Part shown: in pieces, positions 1 to 11,292 of the stretch
Position numbering within the stretch: position 1 is the stretch's first letter
How the letters are laid out: the number at the start of each line of letters is the position of its first letter
DNA from: Lyophyllum atratum
Taxonomy: Eukaryota; Basidiomycota; Agaricomycetes; Agaricales; Lyophyllaceae
NCBI GenBank assembly: GCA_014905825.1
Contig: JACGCN010000001.1
Coordinates: forward strand, 1,116,001 to 1,180,000
Direction: 5' to 3'
Length of the DNA stretch: 64,000 nucleotides
Program-made: the position numbers and the translations under genes
The notes under the pieces: model-generated
Database searches by the model: none
Told to the model about the DNA's origin: nothing
The model's input: the letters and a program-made list of their open reading frames with translations, nothing else

Positions 1-1604
1 CATAGCTGCTCAGGATCTGAGCTGCCTCGGGATCCTCCTCGATGTCTTCGATGATATCGATCAAGTTTGAGACTTCAGAGAAGAAGGGATCATCATCCGG
101 GAATCGAATGGCCTGCTCGTGGTCATCTCCAGGTTTGCGGACGTAGAGCACAGGTTGCACGTATGGGTTCACTAATCTGCGGTAATATGATACGGCGCTA
201 AGCAAGGAAAAACCTGTTCAACGTCTCGAAAGACATACTTCAGTTGGTAGCCATCGGCATATACTTCCAGTTCGCAGCTGTAGTCCGTGTCGTGAAGGGC
301 GACGATGTGAGTGAAGCTTCCAACAGCCCCGCTGTCATACTTCCTGTAATCGCTAGTGAGTATGATGTTCAAGGTTTTCGTGATGCTTCCTCCATACCAA
401 GTTGCGGCCGTGACGCGAGGGTTCCTGTTTTCAGGGGCAATTTTGCTCTCATCAATGGCCATCTTGGAAAGCTGGCCAGCGTTCTCGTACCACTCGAGCG
501 AGTGGGCGCTAACAGTGGAAATATCGACTTCTCCCCCAAAGTATCGAGACAGATCGCAGAAATGTGTCCCTTGCTCAATAACAGGCCCGGCACTGAGGGG
601 GGGTTATGTAAGTGACAAGCACAGGTAATTATAGTAAGTATCGGGTGCTCACCTCCTAGACTTGTCCCACCAATCAGGTTTGGCAATCTTTTCATAGGCA
701 CAAGCGTAACGCGCGATGGTGGCCATGACAGTAAGCCCGTTTTCTTCGATGATCTGCTTCATCATCTGTACGGCTTTCAAGTACCTGAGCATGTACCTAT
801 ACGGACTCATGAACTTCGTCGTCGCGTCATAGGTCATAGTAGCTCACCCAACAGAACAGATCGTTTTGGAATCAGTGATAGTCTTAGCGATTGCGAAACC
901 TTCTTCGATATCTTGGCGAGGGCCAGTCGCAATGGGCTTCTCGATGAACATAGCGACGCCTGGGAAGTACTTGAGGATTTGCATCTCGATATCGCGTCCC
1001 GGCTGCAGAGTGCCGCGGAACATAGGAGGGCTTCCAACGATAACGGCACGGGGTCTGTCCTTGGGGGACATGTTCTTCACAAAGTCTTCCAATGTCTTGA
1101 AAACCCGGGTATCCTGGTATGCAGAGACGACAAAGGAGTCACATTTCTCCTTGAGGATCGCAGTCGCGCGCTCGATGGCCGGATCAATGATTGCGACGAC
1201 TTTAAGTCGTCGACCAAGTTTGCTGTACGAATACGTGAGGACGCGAGTGCATAGTCTACAGCGATTGAACGGACTGTTCGAGGCGGAAAGAGTGATTCCA
1301 AGGGCCTTCGTCGGACCCTATGGCCGGTGAGGAGTTAGATCGTCGTACGAAATCGGTGATAATCTAATTTACCAAACATGATGTTCCCTGCACCGATGAA
1401 AACGACGTTGAAATCATCCGACCCACCAATATGGGTTGTTCTGGGTTACATGGATCAGCAGCTCGCTTTTAGCGAGGGGGGTAGGAAAGGACAGAACTTG
1501 TCCATAGGAATGAGCCTCGATGGGTCGATGGAGGGGCGACGAGAGGAAATCCCCGAGCCTCTGCGGTCTGAACCGCGACGCTCGGAGGGTCTGCGACTAG
1601 CCAT
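1..1604 (-). CDS. Gfo/Idh/MocA-family NAD(P)-dependent oxidoreductase, C-terminus cut by window edge
   Basis: This is a cytosolic-type sugar or polyol dehydrogenase-like enzyme; the substrate cannot be told from sequence. The N-terminal Rossmann motif reads VVFIGAGNIMFG (about 1375-1410). It is followed by the catalytic-lysine motif FIEKPIATGP (about 930-960) and a C-terminal alpha/beta domain with ATARYA-like and TDYSCELEVYADGYQLK segments. I place the start at 1604 (MASRRPSERR), which gives a Ser/Arg-rich leader of about 35 residues. The leader splices at 1441/1440 into the Rossmann exon in frame. Further introns follow the MFG codons (donor at 1372), in the RLEHKLGRR segment, after SVG near 843 and near 660, 380 and 170. 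The last visible residues (EAAQILSSY) match the family C-terminus, so only about 15 residues are probably missing. The family call is firm; the leader start is the least certain part. Confidence 0.85.
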
Positions 1605-1807
1605 AGCTGGGATGAGGAGGTAGTCGATGGGGGTGTGGGGGATGAAGATTGGAAAGATGGGTAATGAATGGGGTTTATATAGATTACGCCGATCAATTGA
1701 CGATTATCTGCTCCGACCCCTAGCTCCCCACATGAGTATGTTGAACGATAACAGTCATAGAGTAAATACTAGGTATCTTCCAACATCCAATATAGTACAC
1801 TTTTATC

Positions 1808-2305
1808 TCACGACGACGGTGCCTCCATGATCTTCTGTTCCTTCCGTGCTAGTTTCTCTCGTCTCCGTTCCGCTGCCTCCAGCCGATCGGTCATGGCCTT
1901 GAGCTCCGCTTTCAGTTTCTCATTCTCCTGGGACAGCTTCAACACATTTGATGCTCGCTTTTGAACCTTTTCCACTCTGCAGAACCGTCATTCATTCGCC
2001 GCATTCCATTCATTCCTTACGATGGAAGACTTACTCGGCATTAGATGACGGAGTACTGAGAATGAGGGACAGGTCAAGATCAAGGGTTGAGTCGGGTATA
2101 TCTGGCAGGGGTAGCACAGGCGAGGTGGAGCGATGGGGATCGTTGCTTGAGAACTGTTCGTCTGCTGGCTCTAAGCTTGAGGCGTCCAGATCCGACTGAG
2201 CACTGGGGTATGCATATCAGAGGGGATTTGCCACAGCCTTCAGAGAAAGAGCACAAACTCAGTCTGCTCGCGCTCATCTTTGGCAGCATCTGACAGGGAA
2301 CTCAT
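1808..2305 (-). CDS. small coiled-coil protein of unknown function
   Basis: Three exons join to a protein of roughly 130 residues starting MSSLSDAAKDEREQ at 2305 and ending KEQKIMEAPSS at 1808. The first half is acidic and Ser/Pro-rich, including DIPDSTLDLDLSLILS. The second half is a highly charged heptad-like helix with VEKVQKRASNVLKLSQEN followed by RLEAAERRREKLARKE, a probable coiled coil. Both introns have GT-AG ends and keep frame. I do not recognise the family. The helix resembles a dimerisation segment without the basic region expected of a bZIP factor. It is divergently arranged with the PIG-Y-like gene, 173 bp apart. Confidence 0.6.
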
Positions 2306-2478
2306 AGTGGTTCAAGAGCAGGATATGAAGTTCGTAATTCTGTTGATTTCAGATCACCCAGACAACCAAATCGGGCAACACCAAAGTTGAACTGTTCCAT
2401 AATGCAGAATTGACGGAAAGTCCTGGTCCTGCTGCCTTGGGCTCATTGACTGACCTGCTCGTCTCTTAGTCGCTAATT

Positions 2479-2763
2479 ATGCCAGTTACTCTCAACTGGG
2501 GATACCTGATTATTATCTTCTCTGCCTCGTTCTTCGTCATTGCGAGCTATGCTATCCTGTTCAGCGCATTCTTGCCACGCACCAGCATACCCGTATGTCA
2601 AATATATTTATCTTGCCTTCAACGTGCGTATTGATTACACCAGCTGCTCGACATTCTTGCCCGCGACACGCACTACAAATACTTCGCCGTGTTCATTATA
2701 CCTACTGGAGCATACTTTGTTATCGCGAACTGGGTAGGATGGCAGTACTATCGTAACTCATAA
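2479..2763 (+). CDS. PIG-Y-like subunit of GPI-GlcNAc transferase
   Basis: The exons are 2479-2592 and 2644-2763, joined in phase 0 by a 51-nt GT-AG intron, giving 77 residues. The protein is two hydrophobic spans: one in residues 9-30 (YLIIIFSASFFVIASYAILF) and one near the C-terminus (FAVFIIPTGAYFVIANWVGW). They are linked by a short loop LLDILARDTHYKY. Size, two-span layout and the aromatic end GWQYYRNS resemble PIG-Y/Eri1. That small subunit of the ER enzyme complex transfers GlcNAc to phosphatidylinositol in the first step of GPI-anchor synthesis. The gene structure is strong; the family assignment rests on remembered similarity over a short sequence. Confidence 0.6.
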
Positions 2764-2894
2764 CCCATACAGCGTCTCCATTTCCGAGAAACCGAGCCAA
2801 GTAAAAATCTCAATATATACCATACAATTGCAGCAATAAATAATCAATAGATAAGGGAACGACGAACCCTGCCCATAGGGAAATCGTTCAAGTT

Positions 2895-5800
2895 TCATGG
2901 TGGATCTCTTGCTCGGGAGTGCAAGGAAGAGGGACGAGGTCGCCGCTGGACGTCACGAAGTTCAAGCCATAATTTGCTCCTTGTGCCCTCGCCCCCACCC
3001 ACATCACTGGAAGGCCCCGCTCGGGATGGACTAACGTCCCTCGTTGATGCACGATCGGCAAAAGATATTCGTGACCTCGTAGGGCTCGGTTCACGCGTTC
3101 GCGGAGCGGACAACCTTGAACTAGGGCTCTTTTCTGACGTGGGCCTTGTTCTGAGAAGGCTTATGGCGCCTGTCCGTGTGTCGACTCGCGGTATTGGTGA
3201 AATCTGATTGCTGCTGTACGTTGGTCTTTGTATGGCAGGGCGCGGAAATATGCTGGAGCTGGTCGTAGGCAATGCGGCAGCTACTGGGCGATTTTGTCGA
3301 GGAGCAACGGTGGGAAGTCGAAGATATCTCGCTCGCCTGCAAAAGAGTCAGCTTATCCGCGTCTCACGAATGAGAAATACTTACGCCACAGCTTTGAGCG
3401 CTATCTTCGTTCGGTGAGTTTGTACCCATACGTCTAGATACTTCGCTACAAAGACATGTAAGAAGGGGCATTATCGCCTGAGCTGAAAGCGCTTACAAAG
3501 CACGGCTTTCTTGTCCTTTTCGCGGGCCTCCCTGGCCTGCAGGGCCCTCGGCATAGCTTGGCGCCAAATTTGGAAGTGTTTTGTCTTGACATTGTCTGCA
3601 TTGAATCGTATCGCAGGAAGAGACTAACGTGACAAGTTTAAGATAGGAAGTCAAAACATAGCTTAGACGTATACCTTGGTTTTAGAATGCCATAGACCAA
3701 AGGCCCGGAACAACGTATTCCGCTGTGTTTGGATAATGACAGCGTGCTCCTAGAGGCCAATGAGCTCTTAGTCCACCTGATGAGAAATGCCTTACTATTG
3801 TGCGCAGTTTTTCATCGCTGAAACGGTCTCTCCATTTGTCCCAGACGGATGCCAACATGGCAAGCTTCATTTCGTCCTCTTTCTGCTTCAGGGTTATACG
3901 TCGGTGCCGGGTTATGCGAGCCAACGTTAACCAACGATTAAACAAGCGGCGCATATGTTCTTATTTGTAGAGTTTTCAATTCTGATGTGTATAATAGGAG
4001 ATACTAGGGCTTACCTTCTTTTTTAACCATCAGATAGTTTTCCATAAGGCTAAGCTCTTCTGCATGGCGAGTGTATGCCGCCTGCCACTTCCTGAATACC
4101 AAGCTGTAATATAGGAAGGCATCAATTTCATATCAGCAACAGGTTCAAGAATCACGGCTTACATTTGAACAGCAAGGTCAGAATCCTGCGCAACTTCCAG
4201 TTCCCTGAGCTTGACTTCAATAACACGGTTTGTCCACGTGGCCAAGGAATCCTTTAACACCCGCTGAAGGTAATGAAAGTAAGTGAATATCGTTTAGTTT
4301 AAGAAAAAGCTTGCTTCTCAAACCTTGTTAACGCGATCCTTGATTGTTTGCTCTGCTAAACCTCGTCGTTTAAGTTGTCGAGCCCGATGTAACCATGCTA
4401 CAATGAACATCAAATTTCGTCCCCGACCAGATAAGGAATAACCCTTACTGTGGAAAATTCTCTCCAGTCGTTGTGTCTTGAACTCTTCCACCCGTTTTTC
4501 TCTTACCCTCGCATTTAATGCATCATGCCAAGATCTCCAAGCGCGACGTGTAGCAAAAAATCTGTCTGCCGTCCTCGCCATCTTGGTCTTCTTCAGCACT
4601 TCGCGAAGCTGGAGTCGCCAGGCCAAGAGCATCCTGTAACGGAGTTGTGCAGAGTCATACTGTACCGCGAAAGAGTGTGCATTTCTGTGTGTAGAGTTTA
4701 CGTCACGCCACTTGCGGAAGGCTGACGCTGCTACATCAGAGTCAGCCCGTAGAGAAAATGCGATGGCGAGGTCTACACTTGAAGTCAGGCAATATTGAGC
4801 ATTGAGAGTAGTTTCGCGGCTTACCTTCGGCATGCTGTTGCTGTTGTAGGCGTTGCCTCCAGACTAACCATGTGTCCTTTATTAACCTTCCGGCCTTGAC
4901 ACGCTCCAGCAATATTCCCCGTTCCCTGGCTTTCCAAACTCGAGAAACAGCTCGAAGGAGCACACCGTCCTGGCGAGTAACATGTTTAAGGGCCCGATTT
5001 TCCATATTCTATTGACGTTATTAGACGTCAAGAACGGCTGCCCGAAAGGCAGCACTTACTCTTATCCGATCTCGAGAAGCTTTCCAAGATCGAATTACTT
5101 TCTTCATTAATGACAGTTGGTAAAACTCTGTTGCCATTGCATGTTTGCGTCTTGTATCCAGATCAATTGTTAGCAATAGGAGGGAGGAAGGGGGTCATGC
5201 TCACAAATTCTTTTGCCAAAGAGCCATTGCCTCACCCATCACCCTCAGCCCTACTCTTTCGGATATAATTTGCTCAGAAGCTCGCAGTTCTCTGACATTC
5301 CGCCAGCGATTCCAATACGTCTCTATCGCCCTGTCCTGGCAAGCAAGAAATGCATTGTCGGCCATCTCTTCGTATTCGACAATGGCGGATAACCGCTTTT
5401 TCCAGCAGTAGTAGAACCGATGCACCAAGTTCTGTGTATAGTGCTGGCCAGAGAGGTGAGAACGATACAATTGACGCCACTTCGCCCATGCATCTTTCCG
5501 CAGTTTTCGCTCGCGTTTGTCTCGTATGGCTTTCATTTTTTGGCGCATTCCCAGTCGCCATTTATTCTGCTCTCTTTCTCTCAATCGGGTTCTCCAGATG
5601 CTAATGGCTCTCCGGAGGTATCGGGTGTCAGATAAGCTGGTGATGCGCCGGTAGAGGTCCCTGCGAGATGCGGTAGCACTCCGCCAGCGCTGAAGGCTTA
5701 GACGGAGGACTAAATTGTCACGAGCCTCCCCAATTTGCTCATGGGTAGTCTAAAACTGTATCAAATTCTGTAGAGACTATAGGGCAAGGAAAGCACACGC

Positions 5801-6873
5801 ACAATTATCCATTGGAATCCTTGTTTCCACACTTCCCAACAACGCTGCATTAACTGGTTTCTTCGAAAATCATCCGCCTCCACCTCATCCCTTTGCATCC
5901 TGATTTTATTCCACGCATCTTCTTCGTTTACAACGCTGCCTCTTCGTTCTCTTGCAATGGCGACGACCTTCCTGGCCGTAGCGGGGGTTACAGCAGCTGG
6001 CGGATATTGATCAGGTGCTACATAGCTTGGGGATTGGCGGTTGGGCGGTGGACGACCTGGGGGCCTCGCATGACGAGTTGCAGCACGGTATGAAGGTGGT
6101 GTTGTAGACGGGGCATAGTTTCCCTCGCTATCTGACGGTTCGGCCTTCCAAGAGCGACGTTTGTGTTGAAACGGGGCCATCGTACGAGTTCGAATAGGTG
6201 TTGAGAGCAGAGCATTGTTCTCAATATCATGGTCAGCGTCGGATGATGCCTCAGAGGGAGTTGCGTGATCTCGGAGACGGCGCACAAATGGTTTGCTGAC
6301 AACTAAGTTGGGTTCCGCTGTTGACGAGGAAGCCTCTGTTTCATCCGCATGCGAATGGACGGTGAAAGTGTCATCGGTAAGAAGGGGTGGTTTTGGTTCG
6401 AGGATGCGTCTGGGAACCCTTCTCAGTACATCATTCGTTGGCTGCGTCCGACGATGGTGTTGGTTACCGTTTCCCGAGCCATCATGACTACCTTCCTGGT
6501 TATATGTTTCCTTGACCGCATTCCACTTATCACCCCAATTCTTCCCCTTCATAGTTCCCAGCTTTAGCAGTTTTCCATAGTAGAGGACGTCTTGTGGATC
6601 AAGCCCCCGTTCATTCAGGAGGTCGCTGTAGGCTTTAAAGACAGCCAGGAAAGTGGTAGCCGAAGGCCCAGCACGGTCTATTACAGCGTCGAGGAAGTCA
6701 ATCTCGTCGGGAGATAGACCTGTGAGTTCGGGAACGGATGCAGCTGATGACGAGATATATCGGCGGCCGCCTTGTGAGCCGCGGGTCCTGATAGGCGGGT
6801 AGGCTTGGAGGGGGGTGAGGCGCGTGTAGGGCGAAACTGGGACATCGTGGTGGACGTCAGTGAACTGCATCAA
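2895..6873 (-). CDS. sfi1: Sfi1-like spindle pole body protein with centrin-binding repeats
   Basis: The long N-terminal exon (6873 to about 5800) holds a folded segment with LSPDEIDFLDAVIDRAG and LLNERGLDPQDVLYYGKLLK, then a disordered Pro-rich stretch. After it come many short exons whose products repeat a helical unit with the signature LxxxFxxWR/K, for example SVWDKWRDRF, SAFRKWRDVN, RAWRSWHDAL and DAWAKWRQLY. Such repeats bind centrin (Cdc31) in Sfi1, which builds the half-bridge of the spindle pole body. The C-terminal exon (3272 to 2895) is Ser/Pro/Arg-rich with many SP sites, as expected for the phospho-regulated tail. Adjacent ATGs at 6873 and 6870 are equivalent starts. Exon limits in the repeat region are approximate. 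Confidence 0.8.
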
Positions 6874-7062
6874 CGCGATCGAGAAACGCGCCTCGGATCA
6901 AACTTGACGTTGGTCATCGTGGACGCGTTCAACAGACTTGTTTGCCCGTGTTAGTTCTGAAGGTTTTTGTTCTCTTCAACGCCTCCCAAGGAGAAAAGGA
7001 TTGCTTGTCATACATAGGTGATACAAAGGTGATCGTACAATAAATTCACATGCTTATAATCA

Positions 7063-9774
7063 TTACATCCTCCACAACTCCGCAAATTGTAACGACTGAG
7101 TCGCAGGGATATCATGGAAGTCCCAATTCAACCCCTCAGAACCAGTGTTTGTAACAAAATTGACGTGGGGTGCTGGGTCCGGGGGTATAGGAAAGCCCTG
7201 CGTCACCGTCCTTACAAAGTGAGAGAGGCTAAGATCCATGTCAACGTCGTCGTGTTGATAGAATTCTCCGTGTGCAGAGAAATCCCCGTTATTATGGTTT
7301 GATGGGCTGACATCATCGGTGTGCATGATATCTGGCCATGAATAGGCGTGCGGGGGAGTAGGTTGGCGGTCATCGCTATACTGGGCATGGAACTTCGGCT
7401 CAGTGGGGGAAGATTCAGTGATAGGGCGAGGCGGCATGCAGTTATGTTTTGCCAGCAGAGATGACAAAAACCGAGAGTAAAGAGCTGGTGTGTGCCGGCC
7501 ATCCAGTGCTACCGCCTTAGAGCCCAATATATCGATCAGCCCGCTGACATCCTGGATGATTTCTTCCTGCTGTTTTTCATCCAGCAGTGGAAGTAGCTTG
7601 GGACGCAAAAGCTAGGGAGCAGCGTTATTATAAGAAAAGATCAATGGGCTAGCAAACTCACATTGATTAGAAATGCTGCTGCAAACGAAACGTAAAGAAA
7701 ATTTGCTTCCATGGCAAAGCGCAGGTTGCCCGTGGGGTATAAACGTTCGGCCATGATTTGTATCACCTCGCGAGCCGCTTGGACTGACTTGGAGACCAAC
7801 TCAGAATCTCTCGAGAAACCCAGCTTCACGGCATGTTGAAACCCAACAGCAAGGACAACCAGACGCAGGTACGACGTGATCCTAGGGTATCGTGTCAATC
7901 CCCTTTCCAGTACACGCGACAAAAACGCACATCTGGGTTGTATTGCCACGGTAGGCACAGATTGGGAGAGCTAACACAGAATCATGAAGGAAAGGCGTAC
8001 CGTACAATGGAGTCACACTTACGAAGATATGAGAACTCTTCTGCATACACCTCAACCCACAGTGCTAGTTCCTGGGAAAGCTTCGTGTCTGTGTCCAACA
8101 CCGAGGCGACTACATCGAAATCCTGGGGGAGGAAAGGTCGGCATCAACGTTTGTGCAATCAACAATAACTAACCGTAGGTTTCCGCTCACTCGCCATCGT
8201 AGAACGCCATTTCGCGACGATAATGATGATATGGACGTAGGCACACAAATGGACGTCAAAAGGCAGATTCATGGAAGACGACTTATACCATTGTCGAGAA
8301 TGCCTGGCAAGGTAATCGTCAAGTCGAAGCATGGGCATCTTTCCGAATTGAATAGCGTGTGAACCATCGACACAGTAACAGTTGAGCCAAGTCCTCGTCC
8401 TATTCAGGCTTTCTCGCTCACTACATGTGGTCGGCGGGGGTTGGTTGAGTTCCAGTTCTATCGCCATCCTTATATCGAATGGGTAGTCAGACCGTGGAGG
8501 CCCAGCTTTGACCAAAATGTCATCAAACGCACCGGATAGCAACTCCCATGAGCAACCAGCTACGATCTTCTGTCCACTTCTTCTTGGGTACGGGGTATAC
8601 TGCCATCAAGAGGTATGCTTGGCATACATCCACACTCTTAGACCCGTCGATTAGAGACCGACCAGCAGCATCGCGAGCAAACTCCATGGCTAGAAGGTAT
8701 AGACTTGGTTTTTCTTCATAATACCGAGAGGAGACAGCACAGACTAAGGACCATAAATGTGATCAAACACACCAGATCATGAAAAGATAACACTAGACAA
8801 CTTACTGACGGTGAACAAAAATGGGCTTGTCCAAATCAACTTATCAGGAGTATGCAATTCAGGATCTAGGATTGAGAAGAACGGCTAAAGACATTCAGCA
8901 AGGCATCAACACCTAAGAGATAAAGTGTGCGTGACGTACGTTTATTCTCTCAAAGAATCTGTTGGTGGCTCTTTAGTTAAAAGCACTTTACACACAAGAT
9001 GGGACATACATCTTGAATAGATAATTGATTTCTTCTGCATATAGTCCGCAATGCTTCACAAGGTCCGGAGGGGATAATGACGTTTCTACCCCTTGGCCTA
9101 GTGAAGCTCTTCACTTGGAACCCTGTCCAAGTTGGACCGATCTTACTTACCTGGGGAGAAATTGATCCTGATTGATTCCTCAGGAGTCCTCGCCTTCGAT
9201 GTCCATCTCTGGAGCATAAGGCTTTTTTTATCTGCCGCTGCCTATGAGATTGAGTTGACTGTAATGAAATTGCCAACGCACTGATATCAGGTGGGCGGAT
9301 ATCTGTCGACTGCGAGCGCATCATTGACTGTTTTATCTTGCTGTCTGCCTTCAACTTGTCAAACTGAAGTAGCAGTGCTTGGATCTGCAGATCTTGGCTG
9401 TGAGCTTTTGCTTGCAAGTCCTCATGGGTCCTACGAATGTAGGCTGAAAAGTTGGTTCAACGCGTACAAGAATGCAGGTACGTACGGTGCTGGCTTCCGC
9501 TTCTTTCGATTCCTTGAGAGGCACTGATAATTTCCAGCTTGGCACCTACGACAGATGCTTTCGCCAGCGCTGAATTCGCATTTGACCTGAGAACACGGTG
9601 AAGTATGGCAGTACATGAACCATTCTGGTACGAACCTTCAGAGATTTGCAATGCACACAAGCGCCAGAGCTTTGAGGGCGTTAGGTAGGTGTTGGACAAG
9701 ATGGAAAGGACTCACGATCTAAAGACAACCTGCTTTCTTTGTTGTCCTCCACGCCGTCCATCTTCTTCGTCCAT
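7063..9774 (-). CDS. Zn(II)2Cys6 fungal transcription factor
   Basis: The start at 9774 (MDEEDGRRGGQQRKQ) leads into a zinc cluster split across exons: ACVHCKSLK (about 9650-9680), then VKCEFSAGESICRRC and QCLSRNRKKRK (about 9500-9590). The six cysteines have the spacing of a Zn2Cys6 DNA-binding domain and a basic tail follows. The middle exons carry the fungal-specific regulatory domain; TRTWLNCYCVDGSHAIQFGK and LRLDDYLARHSRQWY (about 8270-8400) are characteristic. The C-terminal exon is acidic and Asp/His/Asn-rich (HDDVDMDLS), plausibly the activation region. It is a nuclear regulator with unknown targets. It is divergent from the phoD-like gene across about 1.5 kb. Exon limits at 8600-9000 are uncertain. 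Confidence 0.85.
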
Positions 9775-11249
9775 ACTGTCACTATCGTCCACCGTACTTG
9801 TAAACCGAAAGAGACTAGGTTGGGAAAAGGTCGTCGTGGAGGGCATGTTGTGGTGATAAGGCTTGATCGAGCTCGTAAAGCGGGTTCTTTCGAGGTGACC
9901 GGTATGTTCGTTCTATTGAGAGTTTTCAGCGCGTCTTATGACTTATTAAAGATGGGAAAGTGGACAGTGCTCACGGCTGATGCTTGAGAATGACAGGTCC
10001 AAGTATGTCCTAGTAGTCCAAGCGCAAAAAGAAAGCCCAGTCAACGTGTATGAGCAGCGAACTATTGATAAGTTAATGGTGACAAAGCGATGTTTGGATG
10101 GTGCGTCTGAAGATCAACGTAGGGTACACATTCGATTGAGCGAGGCAGAGGGTGCAGATCCTTCGTCCAGAACAGAACAGGTTCAACTTGAAGCACAGTC
10201 GCTAATCTTATGTACCGCTTGTGACCGAAGATCTTCGGCTAACGTCCGAGGACAGCGGTGCCTTCTTCCGACCAGTTGGATGCCCAGTTTCTGGTCTAAA
10301 ATGGCGCAACAAGGACCCACAATGATAATGCTGTAATGGCCGGCGTATCTCAGACCTCTGCGCTAAACATTTCCTGTTCGGTTTTCGCGGCTGGCTCGAA
10401 CTTCGTACGTGGAAGGAGCGAAATCGTACCCAGGATGGTGTGAGAGTCGTCTGCGCGATGGGGAAACCCCACATGTGGCGAGTGTTCCTTACAAACATCC
10501 CGTCAGTCTCGGTCACATTTTCTTGCCGCGGATTGACTATAGTATACTGACCTGATAAGCCGAGTACTAGTCAGGGTTTGACCTAGTTCGGACTCGGACA
10601 TCTGATACGACTTCGTTTGTTTGTGCAAACCAGGTGCAGACCTCAAGCTTGTTCAAAATTCAAATCATTTTGCATTGCGCCCCGCTTGTTGTTCTTCAAG
10701 GTAGGAGCATACTTCATGGCAACACGTCGAGGACCGTTCATATGACAAACTACTTACCATGCAACCATGAATCATACAAGCTAGTGAGGACTATATTCGG
10801 TAGGGGTTATTATACCTTGGTCTGGTCTAAACTACTACACTCCATAGCTGGCCGAATCATGGAAGAACCATACGGCATTTGACAAAGCACCTCTGACTAC
10901 CTCTGACGATAACAGAACCATTGACACAGGTGCGTCATCAGGACACCCAGATTAAAAATAGCTCACAACTTGCACATGCGTTGACCAACCTTTACGGGCT
11001 CTTCTATCTACAGGAAATACCATTTGGTCGAATGTTAACGACACGCACATTGGTGGCAAATGTGTCAACTAATGTCTGTTTTCGTTTCACACCGCTGCTG
11101 AGAGGCACTTCGTTCTTCCGAAGCCTCTCGCATGTGGAGCCTCCCTTTTTTCCTCGTAGATTGGTCCATCGTCCACGAACGTGCGCTTCCCATCTGCTCC
11201 GAGAGTAGATCTATTTATGTGACCTTGGTGCTTTACTTCTTCGCCGCCG
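9775..11249. other. intergenic region between divergent Zn2Cys6 regulator and phoD-like gene
   Basis: About 1.5 kb lie between two start codons that point away from each other. Open frames here (such as 9980-10336 on the plus strand) have no recognisable motif, no family-like composition and no convincing splice partners. I find no tRNA, terminal repeat or transposase fragment. It most likely holds two promoters. A CGG-N7-CCG palindrome lies at 10236-10248 and a TATA box at 11250. Confidence 0.5.
10236..10248. promoter_or_regulatory. candidate Zn2Cys6 binding site (CGG-N7-CCG)
   Basis: The sequence TCGGCTAACGTCCGA is an inverted pair of CGG triplets with a 7-nt spacer. This is the half-site geometry bound by many dimeric Zn2Cys6 proteins, and it sits in the promoter region of a Zn2Cys6 gene. 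One such match in 1.5 kb can arise by chance. Confidence 0.2.
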
Positions 11250-11257
11250 TATAAAAG
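11250..11257 (+). promoter_or_regulatory. TATA box of phoD-like gene
   Basis: TATAAAAG lies 43 bp before the start codon at 11293. The match to the eukaryotic TATA consensus is exact and no other ATG lies between. It implies a very short 5' leader. Confidence 0.6.
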
Positions 11258-11292
11258 GGACGGCTCCGTGGATTTTATGTCGGTATTGCAAG

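Noticed and set aside
9980..10516. Frames of 118 (plus) and 102 (minus) codons between the regulator and phoD-like genes
   Set aside because: They overlap each other, have no motifs and show no family-like composition.
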